A stretch of 64,000 nucleotides of DNA from Dolomedes plantarius. Lineage: Eukaryota > Arthropoda > Arachnida > Araneae > Dolomedidae. Under the pieces are notes generated by a model. It made no database searches, was not told where the DNA came from, and saw only the letters and a list, made by a program, of their open reading frames with translations. The translations under genes and the position numbers were made by a program. This document shows, piece by piece, positions 12,720 to 24,265 of the stretch (positions within the stretch are counted from its first letter, which is position 1; each line of letters opens with the position of its first letter). The stretch is taken from assembly GCA_907164885.2 (NCBI GenBank), contig OU015503.1, positions 125,227,523 to 125,291,522 of the forward strand. Reading direction: 5' to 3'.

Positions 12720-13518
12720 TTTTTACCACGTTTGTATTAACTCGCTTTCTTGTTTGTTTGTTTGTGTGTTTGTCCAGTACAAATCTTGCAATCCATTTTT
12801 AACTAACTCCCCGACTGGCTAGACATTTGAAACTTTTAGAATAGCTCAGAACACGATGACGATGCATTTTTTTAATACTTTTAGCCATCTTTAAGGAGAA
12901 AAATCCGCAAGGTGGCGCTTCGCTCGAATTCGACGCTTGCTCTTTTGCGCAACGGCGTTTGACGATTTTGAAAACAGCATACGTGTGAATTTAGTTTGTT
13001 TACAAAAATATTGTGCGAAAAATTAAAAAAAATTATAAAAGTTAGCAGTTTATAAAGTCTGAAAACATAGTGGAAACGACTAAAGTTAAATAAAAGAGAG
13101 TGAAAAAGAATAATTAAGTGAAGGTTTGTGTAATTAAGAGAGAGAAATAAAAATAAATACAAGTGAAAAATAATTCAATAGGAAAATATTAAAATTGTGA
13201 TTTTGAGAAATAAGAGGTCTTTCCAGTAAGTTTGGAGCAGTGAAACTGTTCGATGCTCAGTCCTTCCAAGGTTCTAATGTGACATAAGCCTGTTCCTTGA
13301 CGAACAGTTTTTTTTCCCCCGAGGTACAGAACTGCGTGGTTCACGGTACATCCTTGCATTTTGTGCACAGTGCATTTTCATTCAAGTTTATGGGATAATG
13401 CATCAAAAAAAAATTTTAAAAAGTATTTATTAATGCATAGAATTGTTAAGTTTATAGGATTCAACAGGAAATTTAAAAACGTGGCATATAAAAAATTCTT
13501 TTTATCTTATAATTATTA
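12720..13518 (-). repeat. Family S copy with a replaced central segment
   Basis: 12720-12896 matches the 3' half of family S and 13380-13518 its 5' part, both on the minus strand. The expected central ~130 bp are replaced by about 480 bp of unrelated AT-rich DNA (12897-13379). No target duplication is obvious, so insertion with deletion, or a chimeric source copy, are both possible. Confidence 0.65.
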
Positions 13519-13524
13519 TGCACA

Positions 13525-13560
13525 GGGCCCGATTATGAATGCTGGGGCCCCCCTTACGAA
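13525..13560. mobile_element. hAT terminal fragment
   Basis: Starts CAGGGCCCGATTATGAATGC, a relative of the terminus of the complete element at 13825. Confidence 0.4.
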
Positions 13561-13824
13561 CATTTATAAAAATAAGAACTATCCATGGACTATACTATTA
13601 GAAGAACTACACCAAGCGTGTGAGGAAAAGTTGTTAAAAATCAGGATTAAAATAAATCGTGTTTGATTTAAATTTTGATTCAAATAACAATTTAAACCAA
13701 ATAACCCTGCATGCGAGTCCTATATTTGCTATTACAGTGTATGGCTGATAAGATGAAGCATTCATAAACATCATATTGAAAACGCCTTTCACCTTTTGTT
13801 GTACGTCTGATACAACCTGATAGT

Positions 13825-14547
13825 CAGGGCCCGACTTAGCCTAATTGGGGCCCGGGGCAAAAACTTCTTTGGGGCCCCCCTCTGTTTCACTACTTCAGTA
13901 ACGAAGAACCGAACTTTATGGAGGTATTTAAAATTTTCACCTCATTATAGATATATAACAAGAAAACTGACTAGAACCTAAAATAGCTATAAAGTCCCCC
14001 CCCCCCCCAAAGGTATTATGAAATTAATTAATCAAAAGAATATTTGACATTTGTGAGAATTTTGAGAGAATACAACTTATAATTGATTAATGTGATTTCT
14101 CAGTGTTGCGAACATCCAACAGAATCCACTGAACACCGTGCAACTGAATTTTTCGCAGTTGCGATTAAGATGACCTAGTTAACAATCATATCGCTGCAGT
14201 TTGTGAACTTTTCACAGAGTTTCCGAAATGCAGTTTTCAGATTGTTAACTTTGTTATCTAGCTGCGAAAAATTCATATCCTGCCTGACATGAGGGCGGAA
14301 TTCAGCTAAATTTCGCCCTAGAAAGCCATGGATTTACGAAATATAGATATTTTGTGTTCATACGATAGATTAATGAAGAAGCTAACGTAAAACTGACGGA
14401 TTTCACACTGTACTGACATTTTGTTTAAAAAAAAGTTCATTCAAGAAGGAAACGTAAAATAAACTTTCTATTTGATTTGGGGACCCCCCTCTGAAGTGGG
14501 GGGCCCGGGGCAACTGCCCCGTATGCCCCTGCCTTAGTCAGGCCCTG
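13825..14547. mobile_element. hAT non-autonomous element, 723 bp, perfect TSD
   Basis: The ends CAGGGCCCGACTTAGCC and, inverted, CAGGGCCTGACTAAGGC are flanked by an exact 8-bp duplication CTGATAGT (13817-13824 and 14548-14555), the hAT target length. Runs of G and C (GGGGCCC) lie just inside both ends. No transposase is visible. Confidence 0.9.
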
Positions 14548-14555
14548 CTGATAGT

Positions 14556-15403
14556 TTAACATTTTCCCTAAAGCAGAAAGCGAAATTAAAAACTTTCACT
14601 TATCTGGCACCCTATCTATTTTAGTGTCGAGAAACACCGTTAAAGAGATTTTGCACGTTAAAGAGGACAGTTTTGGGGGCCCTGGGCAAAGTCCCGATTT
14701 TCCCATGCGATAAAAAGGTCCTGATTATGCAGCATTTTCTTGGAGAGGTCGAGTTCGTTGCAGATGCTATTCTGGGTTTGTGAAGATCATTCATTGCGTG
14801 GTTCTTGGGCAGCATATGTTGATGACGTTTTAAATCGCGGCGCGTAAAATGTCGCAAACCATTGAAAAAATTTATGGTATGTATTCCGAACAAACACAGA
14901 AAGGTTTTTTTTTTCTCCATCTCTACCCATATCGGTGATATATCTTGCAGGGCCGGACGGCGATACCGCTGTGCAAAACAATGTGGGAGAACCTACAGGT
15001 GCGAGCCTGCACCTGTGGCTATTCACTGGGGATAGAGCGACCCTGCTCGACACGTGCAGGCCATTTCGAAACACTCCCTCTTACCTAAAGGAAAGCAAAA
15101 CACTCGAAGTGTCTCAGGCTGGCCAGCCCAGGTACAAAATGATGTCTTTAAGGCGATAATAGACCATGAAAAACTTTTTTTTATTTATTGACCAATTGCT
15201 ATGAAATTTTGATTACTTACACAGTGTTGTTTAGAGATGGAAATTCTAAATTAAAAAAATAATGTAATTAATTAAGATATTAATTAAAATCAGTTTGTCT
15301 ATTTAAAAATGCTTCATGCACGTCAATTTTTGTCTCAGATATCTATTTCTCTCTCTTAAGCTAGCTTAATATACTTATAATAAAAGTTACTAGCAATATT
15401 GGA
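14556..15403. other. No gene recognised; hAT-like terminal scraps
   Basis: 14668-14726 contains GGGGGCCCTGGGCAAAG and GGTCCTGATTATGCAG, resembling the hAT termini just upstream. Open frames on both strands (14621-15159) show no motif. Confidence 0.35.
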
Positions 15404-15531
15404 TTTACAGTCATATTTATAAAAACTAGTAAAGAAATCGATAAAAATAGGTCATTTTATGCAAAATTTTATCAAAAAAAATTTTTATTGTAAAAATTTT
15501 AAGTTGTTTTAAAATAGTATAATGAATTGAT
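15404..15531 (+). repeat. Direct repeat, left copy (128 bp)
   Basis: Identical by eye over 128 bp to 15872-15999. The spacer is 340 bp. The ends lack TG..CA and target duplications, so these are not LTRs. Confidence 0.9.
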
Positions 15532-15871
15532 TACTAAGTTTTATTCTAACGTATATAAATAATCATTTTATGAAATTTTATGAAAATTCGAGAAAAATTA
15601 TGACGCATGGAACATTTTGAACTTGCCGAAACGACATGAAAACTTACTCGTTTGCTTTCACGTTTGAAAAAAAATACTTATAACTCGGTTAATAATGATC
15701 GGATCAACATGCTTTTTTTTTTTAAATTTAAAGCTTATGAGTTGCAGAATCAATTTTTGAAAGAAGAAAAAAAAAATCGTTTTAGGGACATATTTTTGTC
15801 AATCTGAAGGTCCATTGTCGCCGTAACAAGTTGTCTCTTTTCGTCTTTACAATACACCAGTCTCTTACATT

Positions 15872-15999
15872 TTTACAGTCATATTTATAAAAACTAGTAA
15901 AGAAATCGATAAAAATAGGTCATTTTATGCAAAATTTTATCAAAAAAAATTTTTATTGTAAAAATTTTAAGTTGTTTTAAAATAGTATAATGAATTGAT
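15872..15999 (+). repeat. Direct repeat, right copy (128 bp)
   Basis: Second copy of the 128-bp repeat, ending 42 bp before a Helitron H1 5' end. Confidence 0.9.
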
Positions 16000-16041
16000 A
16001 AGAGCAATGAGAGACCAGTCTCAAGTTGTTTCGGATAATAA

Positions 16042-16603
16042 TCTATATATATAAAACAGTTCCGTAACTGACAGATAACGCACAGACCAAACCTCTGGAC
16101 TTAAGGGGCTGTAATTTGGCACGGCGATTCTTCTTATAGTATAGGGGTGCACTAAGAAAGATTTTTGAAAAAGTCTTCTTTGATTTTTTTAAAATTAAAT
16201 TTTTAAGCTGTTTTTGTAAATTTTTTAAGTTTGCAATTAATAATCTTCTTTACCTCCATTTTCGGATTTTTGGTGAATTTTTAAAGGTTCATTTTTAGAA
16301 TTAACCTTTAAAAGTTATTAAATGCTGATCACGTGGTTTCTTTTCTCTTTGTGGTACTTTAAATTAATGTTGCGTCACGTGCATAATAATGAAATAAATT
16401 GACAAAAAAGAATATTAAAATACGGTAAAAGATAAAATTCAACCCCTAGGCTAGTTATGATGGAATTTTTTTAAGAATTGAATTCAAATGAGTATGTTTT
16501 ATGGCTATTAAACATACAAATGAATTGCATACATTGACCGTTGTATTTAATTTGAATATTTTCTTCTACAATATTTTGTCTATAAAAATATCCGTTACGA
16601 TTT

Positions 16604-16606
<3 letters not shown>
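16042..16606 (+). mobile_element. Helitron H1, 3'-truncated copy
   Basis: A clean 5' end, TCTATATATATAAAACAG after A. It runs through the H1 body with a small internal deletion and stops at a TA array (16607-16641) without the CTAG end. Confidence 0.75.
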
Positions 16607-16647
<41 letters not shown>

Positions 16648-16648
<1 letters not shown>

Positions 16649-16712
16649 GTGAAACTTCTCTAGCTTGCCACCTCTCTAAAGGGTCACTTTTTCTCTGAAT
16701 CTTGACTGACCG
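16648..16712 (+). mobile_element. Tigger-type MITE terminal fragment
   Basis: CAGTGAAACTTCTCTAGC with CACCTCTCTAAAGGG is a characteristic Tigger terminal sequence. Only one end is present. Confidence 0.5.
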
Positions 16713-16720
16713 CCATAGAA

Positions 16721-16722
<2 letters not shown>

Positions 16723-16795
<73 letters not shown>
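16723..16795. repeat. (CT)n(AT)n microsatellite
   Basis: About 33 bp of CT followed by about 39 bp of AT. Confidence 0.95.
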
Positions 16796-16798
<3 letters not shown>

Positions 16799-17236
16799 TT
16801 GGAAATGAAATAAAAATTAAAAAAATTTTAAACTATTTGCAATAATTAAGAATTGAAGTTTAATGTATATACTTGTGCAGATTGCAGCACTTTCCCATGT
16901 AAAGAAGAAAATACAAAAAGTTGAAACAGAAACCATATCATGAAGGTAAACTAAGTCAAGAAAACAAGATTATAAACGTTTGATGCAAACAAGCGTTTTT
17001 CAACAGCGTCCATTTATCGTTTAAAGGCGAATTGTTTCTGGAAGTTGTGATCTTCAAGATAGACACAACCCGTCCACTGGACGGAACGCTACAAGCCCCG
17101 TCTCCTATCATTTCCTATCATTTAAAAAAAAAAAGAGGTGTTTGCTCTACAATATTTTTAAAATAATAATAATAATAATAATATAAAAAATAAATTAAAA
17201 AAATTTTTTTTAGGATTTTTAGAGGATATATATATA

Positions 17237-17409
17237 CAGTGGAATCTCGATCTATCGTTTTACAAGGGACCGATTGAAATGAACGATAAATGCGGGAAAA
17301 CGGTAGATGCGGAAACGTAACAAAGCAATATGATCTTTGGTACTGAATAAAATGAACGACACATACGGAAAAACGATGGATCCGCAAAAGATCGATCGAG
17401 ATTCCACTG
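17237..17409 (+). mobile_element. Tigger-type MITE, copy 2 (173 bp)
   Basis: Same family and orientation as 3943-4114, with intact termini CAGTGGAATCTCGATC and GATCGAGATTCCACTG and flanking TA. Confidence 0.9.
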
Positions 17410-17579
17410 TATATATATATACAATATATACATACACCTATTTCTGTTTTTTCACGATAGATTTAAGAATACGTGTAAAAAAATTTTCGTGTTAAAAAAA
17501 GTCATTGTATCTATGGAAGACAAGAAGACTGGTTACGGATCTAAAAAATCAGTAAAACATAATTAAACATAACCATATG

Positions 17580-18140
17580 AAAACATTCTTAAAGCTTATT
17601 TTATTTCAACAAAAAACACATGTAATAATATGTAATGAAAATGAAAAAAATCTTCCGGAACAAAAAAATATCTGTTTTAGACATAAATGTTTTTAAAAAT
17701 TCATTTTCACTTTCTGACAATAAACGGCGCATGCGTTTCCGTGCGACTGGAATATCGATGCTATGACTAGAAATGTTGTGGACATCGTCTTCTTCCTCTG
17801 TTAATTAAATTCTTTCTGTGATCGCTTGAGCAAAATCTGCACGAGTCTCCTCTGCTTCTAATGATTATCCGGTTTTACGAAAGAATTCAGTTACTAAGCG
17901 TTGTGTTCGCGTTTTGACCAAAGTTGTTGACCAAAGTTGTTGACAGCCTCTGTGAGAGGCTGTCAACAACTTCAATCCACGTTGAAACTTCCCAGCGAGT
18001 TCCTCATTCTGGTTATTCCCGACAACATTTACCCAATTTTTTGGCCAAATTGCTTTCTGACAGACGTAGCACCTCGTCCACTTGCAAGAAGATCTAAAAT
18101 TTGAATTTTAGGCTCAGAAGAAATCGCTTTCCTTTTCGTT
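17580..18140 (-). pseudogene. Possible jerky/Tigger-type transposase remnant
   Basis: The minus strand gives KRKGKAISSEPKIQILDLLA followed by SGRGATSVRKQFGQKIG, like the N-terminal HTH of pogo/jerky proteins. Further on it gives ELAGKFQRGLKLLT, and then TQRLVTEFFRKTG before a stop. The middle of the protein is missing. The last motif fits Q-x-x-h-x-x-F-F. Stops and frame changes show decay. The identification rests on short motifs. Confidence 0.4.
17934..17972. repeat. Hairpin, 18-bp perfect stem, 3-nt loop
   Basis: The arm AAGTTGTTGACAGCCTCT (17934-17951) and its exact complement (17955-17972) enclose GTG. Immediately upstream the 14-mer GACCAAAGTTGTTG is tandemly duplicated. Confidence 0.95.
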
Positions 18141-18201
18141 TCGGTAATGGGTGAATTATGTGATATTATACAGGGGCTGCCGAAAAATATCTCAAATAAA
18201 A

Positions 18202-18682
18202 TCTATACTTATATATAAAGAGAGAGAGCGATTTTGTACGTGGAAGGTAATCTTCAGAACCACTGTACCTATTTGAAAAATTCTTTCACTGTTTGAAAGG
18301 TACATTATTCCAGATGGACATAGGCTATATATTATGTATATCTGATCAGTAGAAATAAAGTTAGGGGCTTAATCCTAACAATCTCCATTGTTTCCGCTAC
18401 TGTCTCCTACCGCTTTTTGTTCCGAAGATTTCAACGATCCTTATCACGGTGCTATCAAGGTGGGCTTCTGTTCTGACGCTACGGTTCGAACCTAGCCGTT
18501 CTCCGGCACGCCTTTTTCTTTTAAAAAATTTATTTTAATTATTAACTAACATAAAATTAATTTAAGGTATTATTTAGGTTGTTATTAAGGTAAAAAAAGA
18601 TTTACAATTTATTGGCTATCAACTGGAAATTTATTGGTATAATATTTTGTTCAACCCGGACAAAGTCGGGACATGCCGCTAG
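18202..18682 (+). mobile_element. Helitron family H2, complete 481-bp copy
   Basis: TCTATACTTATATATAAAG start after A and ACATGCCGCTAG end before T, preceded by CCCGGACAAAGTCGGG (a short stem-loop). Nearly the same length and sequence as 11999-12478. Confidence 0.9.
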
Positions 18683-19392
18683 TTAATAAATAAAGATATG
18701 GAAAATTTGTAAACTTGCAATTTATTGACTTTCGGCAAAATGCATAAATTTATATGTGCACAAATTTCACTACCTTTAGATTCTTTCACTTTGAAACAAT
18801 GCTACATATTAAATGTCTTCCGAAGATTCAATAATAAAAACGTATGTATGTATATTTAGACGAAAGTACGCGTTTCATAAACACACTAACTGTTATATGC
18901 GACCTATTCGTGCGCGGTGCATGTAATACATACAGAAAATAGAACTGATCTACAACAATTCCATTTTATTGTTAACTAGAGCGGAGTGGTGCATGTAACA
19001 AACCCCCAAGAAAGAGAGGATAGTGGAACGTTGGATTCGGCCACGGATGGCAATGAAAATGGTGTAATTCATTCGAATAACATTTCGCAGTTGTAAATAT
19101 AGTATGTAAATAAGTTATATGGGATAGAATAAAATAAGAAAATTTCTTTGCGGACTGAATTCTCGAATCAAAACAGAACTGGATACACTATCACCGAAAA
19201 TAATACGCCACAAATAAAATTTTGTTTTCTTAGAATATAGGTGGCATTTAAAAAAAAAGAACAAAAAAAGAAATTAGATTGGACTGCTCGTGTTAAATCA
19301 AAATGACTCGCGTAAGAAGAGAATGAAATATTTATTTTGAATTCGTGTTAAATGAAATTCGGGTAAAAAAAGTTCGTGAAAACACAGAATTA
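18683..19392. other. AT-rich DNA, nothing recognised
   Basis: No coding sequence or repeat terminus is identified between Helitron H2 and the next TA array. Confidence 0.4.
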
Positions 19393-19393
19393 G

Positions 19394-19452
<59 letters not shown>
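19394..19452. repeat. (TA)n microsatellite
   Basis: TA array ending at the left terminus of the third Tigger MITE. Confidence 0.95.
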
Positions 19453-19456
<4 letters not shown>

Positions 19457-19626
19457 AGAAGCTCGATTGATCGTTCCCCCAGTCATCGTTTTCACGTATA
19501 TGTCGATTATTATTTCATCCAGTTCCGATGAAAATGTTTCTCTGTTATGTTCCCGCATCTATGGTTTTTCTCCATGTATCGTTCAATGCAATAAGTCCCT
19601 TCAAAAACGATGAATCGAAGTTCCAC

Positions 19627-19628
<2 letters not shown>
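19453..19628 (-). mobile_element. Tigger-type MITE, copy 3 (176 bp)
   Basis: Reverse orientation of the family at 3943 and 17237. The termini are slightly diverged (CAATAGAAGCTCGATTGATC on the left, GAAGTTCCACTG on the right). Its interior produces spurious open frames. Confidence 0.85.

Positions 19629-19631
<3 letters not shown>

Positions 19632-19714
<83 letters not shown>
19632..19714. repeat. (TA)n microsatellite
   Basis: About 80 bp of TA between the MITE and the 3' end of a Helitron H1. Confidence 0.95.
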
Positions 19715-19716
<2 letters not shown>

Positions 19717-19724
19717 TATATATA

Positions 19725-20477
19725 CTAGCTGAAAACCCGCACTTCGGTACGGAGTACATTCAAATTAAATACAACGGTCAATGTATGCAAATAATGTCAG
19801 AAAAAAATAAATATATGTATAAATTTATAATAAATACGACGATCAATGTATACAATTTATGTAAAAAAATATATATATATTTATAAAAAAAATCGTAAGG
19901 GATAGTTTTATAGACAAAATAATGTAGAAGAAAATATTCAAATTAAATCTAATAGGACATACTAAAGAATATAGTACAGTTTGAGGAACATAATATGTTT
20001 CATTGTATTTTAATATTTTTTTGGATAATGTCCAATCGTCTGCCGCAATAGCAAGAAAAAAAAATTTTTTTTGTCTATTTCGTTGTTGTGCACGCGACGA
20101 TAAATTTATTTAAAGAAAAAGAAATCACGTGATCAGCATTTAATAAATTAAATTCTAAACATTAATCTTTAAAAATTCACCAAAAATCAGAAAATCGAGG
20201 TAAAGGTTCGAAAAAGATCTCATTTTAAAGGAATTTTTCCGATCTTTCTCGTGATATAAATTTTATAACCCTCCAGTTATTATTTTAAATGCAAACGTAA
20301 AAAAAGTTACTAAAACAGCTTAAAAATTTAATTTAAAAAATCTAAGAATTTTTTAAAATCTTTCTCAGTGCACCCCTACACTATAAGAAGGATCGCCATG
20401 CAAAATGTCAGCCCTTTAGGTCCAGCGGTTTGGTCTGTGCGTTGTATGCCAGTCAGTCAGTCAGTCACGGAACTGTT

Positions 20478-20485
<8 letters not shown>
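19725..20485 (-). mobile_element. Helitron H1 copy, minus strand
   Basis: The 3' terminus CTAG is at 19725-19728. The H1 body runs to the GTTCCGTGACTGAC region near 20470, and its 5' end merges into a (TA)n array at 20486-20561. Confidence 0.8.

Positions 20486-20561
<76 letters not shown>
20486..20561. repeat. (TA)n microsatellite at a Helitron 5' end
   Basis: An expansion of the TATATA run native to the H1 5' terminus. Confidence 0.9.
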
Positions 20562-20567
<6 letters not shown>

Positions 20568-20639
20568 TTTTTTTTGTTTGTTTCTAAGAGAGAGATTAAT
20601 ATAAAAAAGTAGACTTCAAACTTTGTTGAAAGTTATTAT

Positions 20640-21120
20640 ATAAAGTTACTTGGACTCTTTTTCACTAGCCCACGGTTTCGTGGCTTGAGAACGGAGCTGG
20701 AAGCAAAATGAAGCGTTTTGATTCCGATTGCGATGTGCAAGGGTTGTGGAATCTGAGAAACGTCTATGCCGTCAAAGGCATGACGCCCGTCCCGTAGCCA
20801 ATGGTATCCCGAGGAAGGAGCGAAAGGACCGCCTCTCGAGTTGACCATCAGGTGGAGCCGGGAAACTCAAACGCGGCATCCCCATTTAACGCCCCCATCG
20901 CACGTGCGGTTCTTTCTCAGGTGCCGAGTGTCTGCCGAACACGGATTACGCTGGCTGAAGTCGCCGTGAAATACTTCGTTCCCACTGCAGTGCAAGTTCC
21001 TTATTATGTGGCTCTCCGCCATTTGACGTTTTGCGCTGTTGGCTGATCAGGTGGCAAAGCTCATGTTAAACCGGTAAGTGTTGATAGCAATTTAATTTAG
21101 TGGACGAGTCCAGTTGCATT
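20640..21120. other. GC-richer unclassified segment
   Basis: Base composition is clearly less AT-rich than the surroundings. Frames at 20636-20848 (-) and 20801-21046 (+) overlap in antisense and show no family motif. A distant exon, promoter region or old repeat are all possible. Confidence 0.35.
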
Positions 21121-21283
21121 TCGGGGGCCACAGGGCGGAAATAAATGGGGCCCCCCCCCCCAATCTGATGTTTTTAAATATTCAATCACTTAACCCTTCA
21201 GCGGGCGCGCCCGTATACAGAGTGCAACATTTTCGTCATTTTGAATGGTTTGTTTTGACATGTAAGGTTCGAATGTTCTAAGC

Positions 21284-22075
21284 CAGGGGTTCTTAAACTT
21301 ATGTAGTTGGAGGACCCCTTCTTGGACAACATTCCTTTTTGCGGACCCCATCCCAACTCTAGGCATTTTAAGTCGTTTTTGAGACTTCATTTCTGGCTCA
21401 ATAATGTCATAGTCGCTACGTTATAATAAATATTGGTAAAAATGTATCGCTGGTTATTTTAATAAATGGTCTCGCGCATTTATAGAGACGAACATTTTTA
21501 TTAGGACGTAGAATAAAAAACATAAAATGAATAAAAACAGTAGTAAAAAGAATTTTAAAAGTTACAAATCATAATACATTATACTCCTATAAAAATTTCT
21601 TGGTCGAATATTGGTCAAAATAGATCTATCTTATTATAATACGCTTTCTGTAAATGATTTTTACTCAATGAGATGGGTGCAGTGGTTCTCTCGAAACCAG
21701 AACCCCAATGTCGGGCCCTATGTTGGAAAGTTTCATTCCGAGGTCCGCTTCTACATTGAGTTTGTTTCTATACTTAACAAACTCAAGCTTCTACATTGAG
21801 TTGATTTCATATATATAAGAGTACCGAAAAAGCCTGTATACATAAATATGTTGTGCAGAACGGTATGAAATGTTGGAGGGCTTCATTTGTAAGTGCAGGG
21901 TAATCAGATCTGAGAAATAACCAAAAGTTTGTGAGTTCCGTTTTGTTGAATTGTAGTTTCAAAGACGCATCGCATGATAATTCTACGAGAATATCTTGTT
22001 CGAGTATAGATTGTTAATGTCAAAATTGTTTCGCGGACCCCCAGGGGCCTGCGGACCACAGTTTAAGAATCTCTG
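21284..22075. mobile_element. hAT non-autonomous element, 792 bp, perfect TSD
   Basis: The ends CAGGGGTTCTTAAACTT and AGTTTAAGAATCTCTG are flanked by the exact 8-bp duplication TTCTAAGC (21276-21283 and 22076-22083). The interior next to both ends carries GGACCCC-type runs. A relative lies at 26748-27415. Confidence 0.9.
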
Positions 22076-22321
22076 TTCTAAGCAGTTTCTATCGATAGCT
22101 ACACCCTTTCTAACGCAAGGTTGATTTTCTGACACTCGTATTCCTTTCCATTGATTTGTCAGTCGTGGTAAACCGGCGATTATACTTGATTACAACACGA
22201 CAAAAGGAGGAGTTGATTTAGCCCATCCAAAGGGCAGCTATGACACGGTATCCCGCACATCACGAACATGGACAATCTCGTTGTTTTTTAGGTTTTTGGA
22301 CATAATAGGAATCCGTTCGCG

Positions 22322-22828
22322 CAGTGGGCCAAGGGGGTCTATCATGCCCCGGGCGCCACTAGCAGAGGGGCGCCAATTTAAGATCTGTATATTATATTAC
22401 TATATGTTTTCGAGGGGGATGCCAATATAAGGTCTATATTTTATATTACTATATGTTTTTCAGGGGAGGGCCCCAATATAAGGTCTATATATTATATTAC
22501 TATATGTTTTTCGGGGAGGGCGCCAATATAAGGTATATATATATTATATTACTATATTTTTTTGGGGGAGGGGGTGCCAATATAAGGTCTATATATTATA
22601 TTACTATATGTTTTTCGGGGAGGGCACCAACATAAGGTCTATATATTATGTTACTATATGCTTTTCGGGGGGGGGGTGCCAATATAAGGTCTATATATTA
22701 TGTAATTATATGCTTATCGGGGGGCGCCAATATAGGGTCTATATATTATATTATTATATGTTTTTCAGGGGGGGGGGCGCCACAAAGGTATCGTGCCCCG
22801 GGCGCCAGTTATGCTCGCTACGCCACTG
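22322..22828. mobile_element. hAT MITE carrying a minisatellite, perfect TSD
   Basis: The left end CAGTGGGCCAAGGGGG and right end GCTACGCCACTG are flanked by the exact 8-bp duplication CGTTCGCG (22314-22321 and 22829-22836). GTGCCCCGGGCGCC-like blocks occur near both ends. A short copy of the same family lies at 47781-47920. Confidence 0.9.
22370..22780 (+). repeat. Minisatellite, 8 units of ~51 bp
   Basis: Units begin near 22370, 22419, 22471, 22522, 22575, 22626, 22677 and 22727. Each contains GCCAATATAAGGTCTATATA and then ATATGTTTTTCGGGG with small variations. The array occupies the centre of the hAT MITE. Confidence 0.9.
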
Positions 22829-22839
22829 CGTTCGCGAGT

Positions 22840-24180
22840 TGTCCTCAGATCCGATAAACCGGACAGTTTTTTAAAAAGGCGATTGCATCTGCATTCTTTG
22901 GCCTTTAATTATACATATATCTCAATATTATCGACATTTTATATCTTGTCATAAAACGCAGAATTATTATTTTCAATTTGGAAAAAAAAGTTTATTACAA
23001 AAGGCTGAAAAATCAAGGTCGAAAAAGACGTTGCACTTTGTGCCACGCGCGCCTGCTGGTGTTCCAAAAATTGGCAACCGTTGAAGGGTTAAATAAAAAA
23101 AAAAAAAAAAAAAAAAGAATTTTTTTTTTTGGAAAGCTCTTTGGAATTGGAATTTTTCATTGGAAGCTTTTTATTTTTGAAATCGGAACACTATAAAGAA
23201 AAAATATTAAATCCCCCCCACCCACCCCAAGTTTATTGGCTTCCGGAAGTCACTTCTGTCAAGACATCCTTGGAATGGTACGTTCCCATTCTTAGTGCAC
23301 CATTAAAATGTTCTATAATACGAAGCTATCCTAAAGTCCATTAAGGGGACTCACGACCCTTAAGTCGAGGAAATAGGGCGTATTTTCATACTTTTTGACT
23401 CTTTGTAACTATTTCAATTTACTCCCAATTTTTCCAAATTTTATGTATATGATAAATTGATATCTTTATTTTAATAAACAAATTTTAAACTCTCAAAATA
23501 ATTTTAAATATTTTTTTTAAAATGCTTTAGATATACCTTGTTTTTTTAAGCATTTTTATTGTATGGCTTGAGCGCAGAGCTATGAAATTAATTTTATACT
23601 TAAATGTGTAATTCCTGTTTTATATTTAAAATAAATAATTCAAAATACAATTGAACATAAAACATTCAACATTAAAATATTTTTTAAATTTTTTTAAAAC
23701 TGATCAAAATATACTTGAAATTTCCTTAAATTTTTGCATTAATTTACCCCTGAAAAAAAAACAAAATGTGTGGTGATTGCAATAATTCTAGTTCAGACGC
23801 AATAAAATAACATTTTTATGCATTGATAAAAATTTCATGGAATTATGTTTGATAGTTTTTGAGATATCAGTTGCGGAACGATGCAAAATTACATTTTGAG
23901 AAAAATGAGTTTAAAATGTTTCTCACCATAAACTTGATCAGTAATTAAATATTTAGAATATCAATATCTCCGGAACTAAGCGGAATATTTTCATGCGGTT
24001 TGCTTTATTTTGTTCAGAAATGATCAGGCTTTAACAAATATATATATTTTTTAAATGGAATGTTTTAAAGATATAAGGGTAGTGAGTCAACTTAAATCAG
24101 TCAAAAGATGGCACTCCACGACGCGAATGACCGACCACAAAGTTATAAACAATAGAGAGGCGGCGAGCATTCTGGGGTCG
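22840..24180. other. AT-rich DNA, nothing recognised
   Basis: Contains poly-A and poly-T runs (around 23095-23130) and no supportable gene. Confidence 0.4.
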
Positions 24181-24184
24181 GGCG

Positions 24185-24265
24185 GCATATTCTCATTCCT
24201 TACATGAATTCAAGCCATTACATCGTTTGGCGGCTGCTGAGTGGTCAATTGAGTTTGCATCGGTA
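24185..24265. repeat. Left arm of an 81-bp inverted repeat
   Basis: Matches the reverse complement of 24912-24992 at 75 of 81 positions, counted by eye. The spacer is 646 bp. Confidence 0.9.

Noticed and set aside
15404..15999. 128-bp direct repeats as LTRs of a small retroelement
   Set aside because: No TG..CA ends, no primer-binding site and no target duplication.
22370..22780. Regularly spaced repeats resembling a CRISPR array
   Set aside because: Units are contiguous 51-bp minisatellite repeats without distinct spacers, inside a hAT MITE of a eukaryotic genome.
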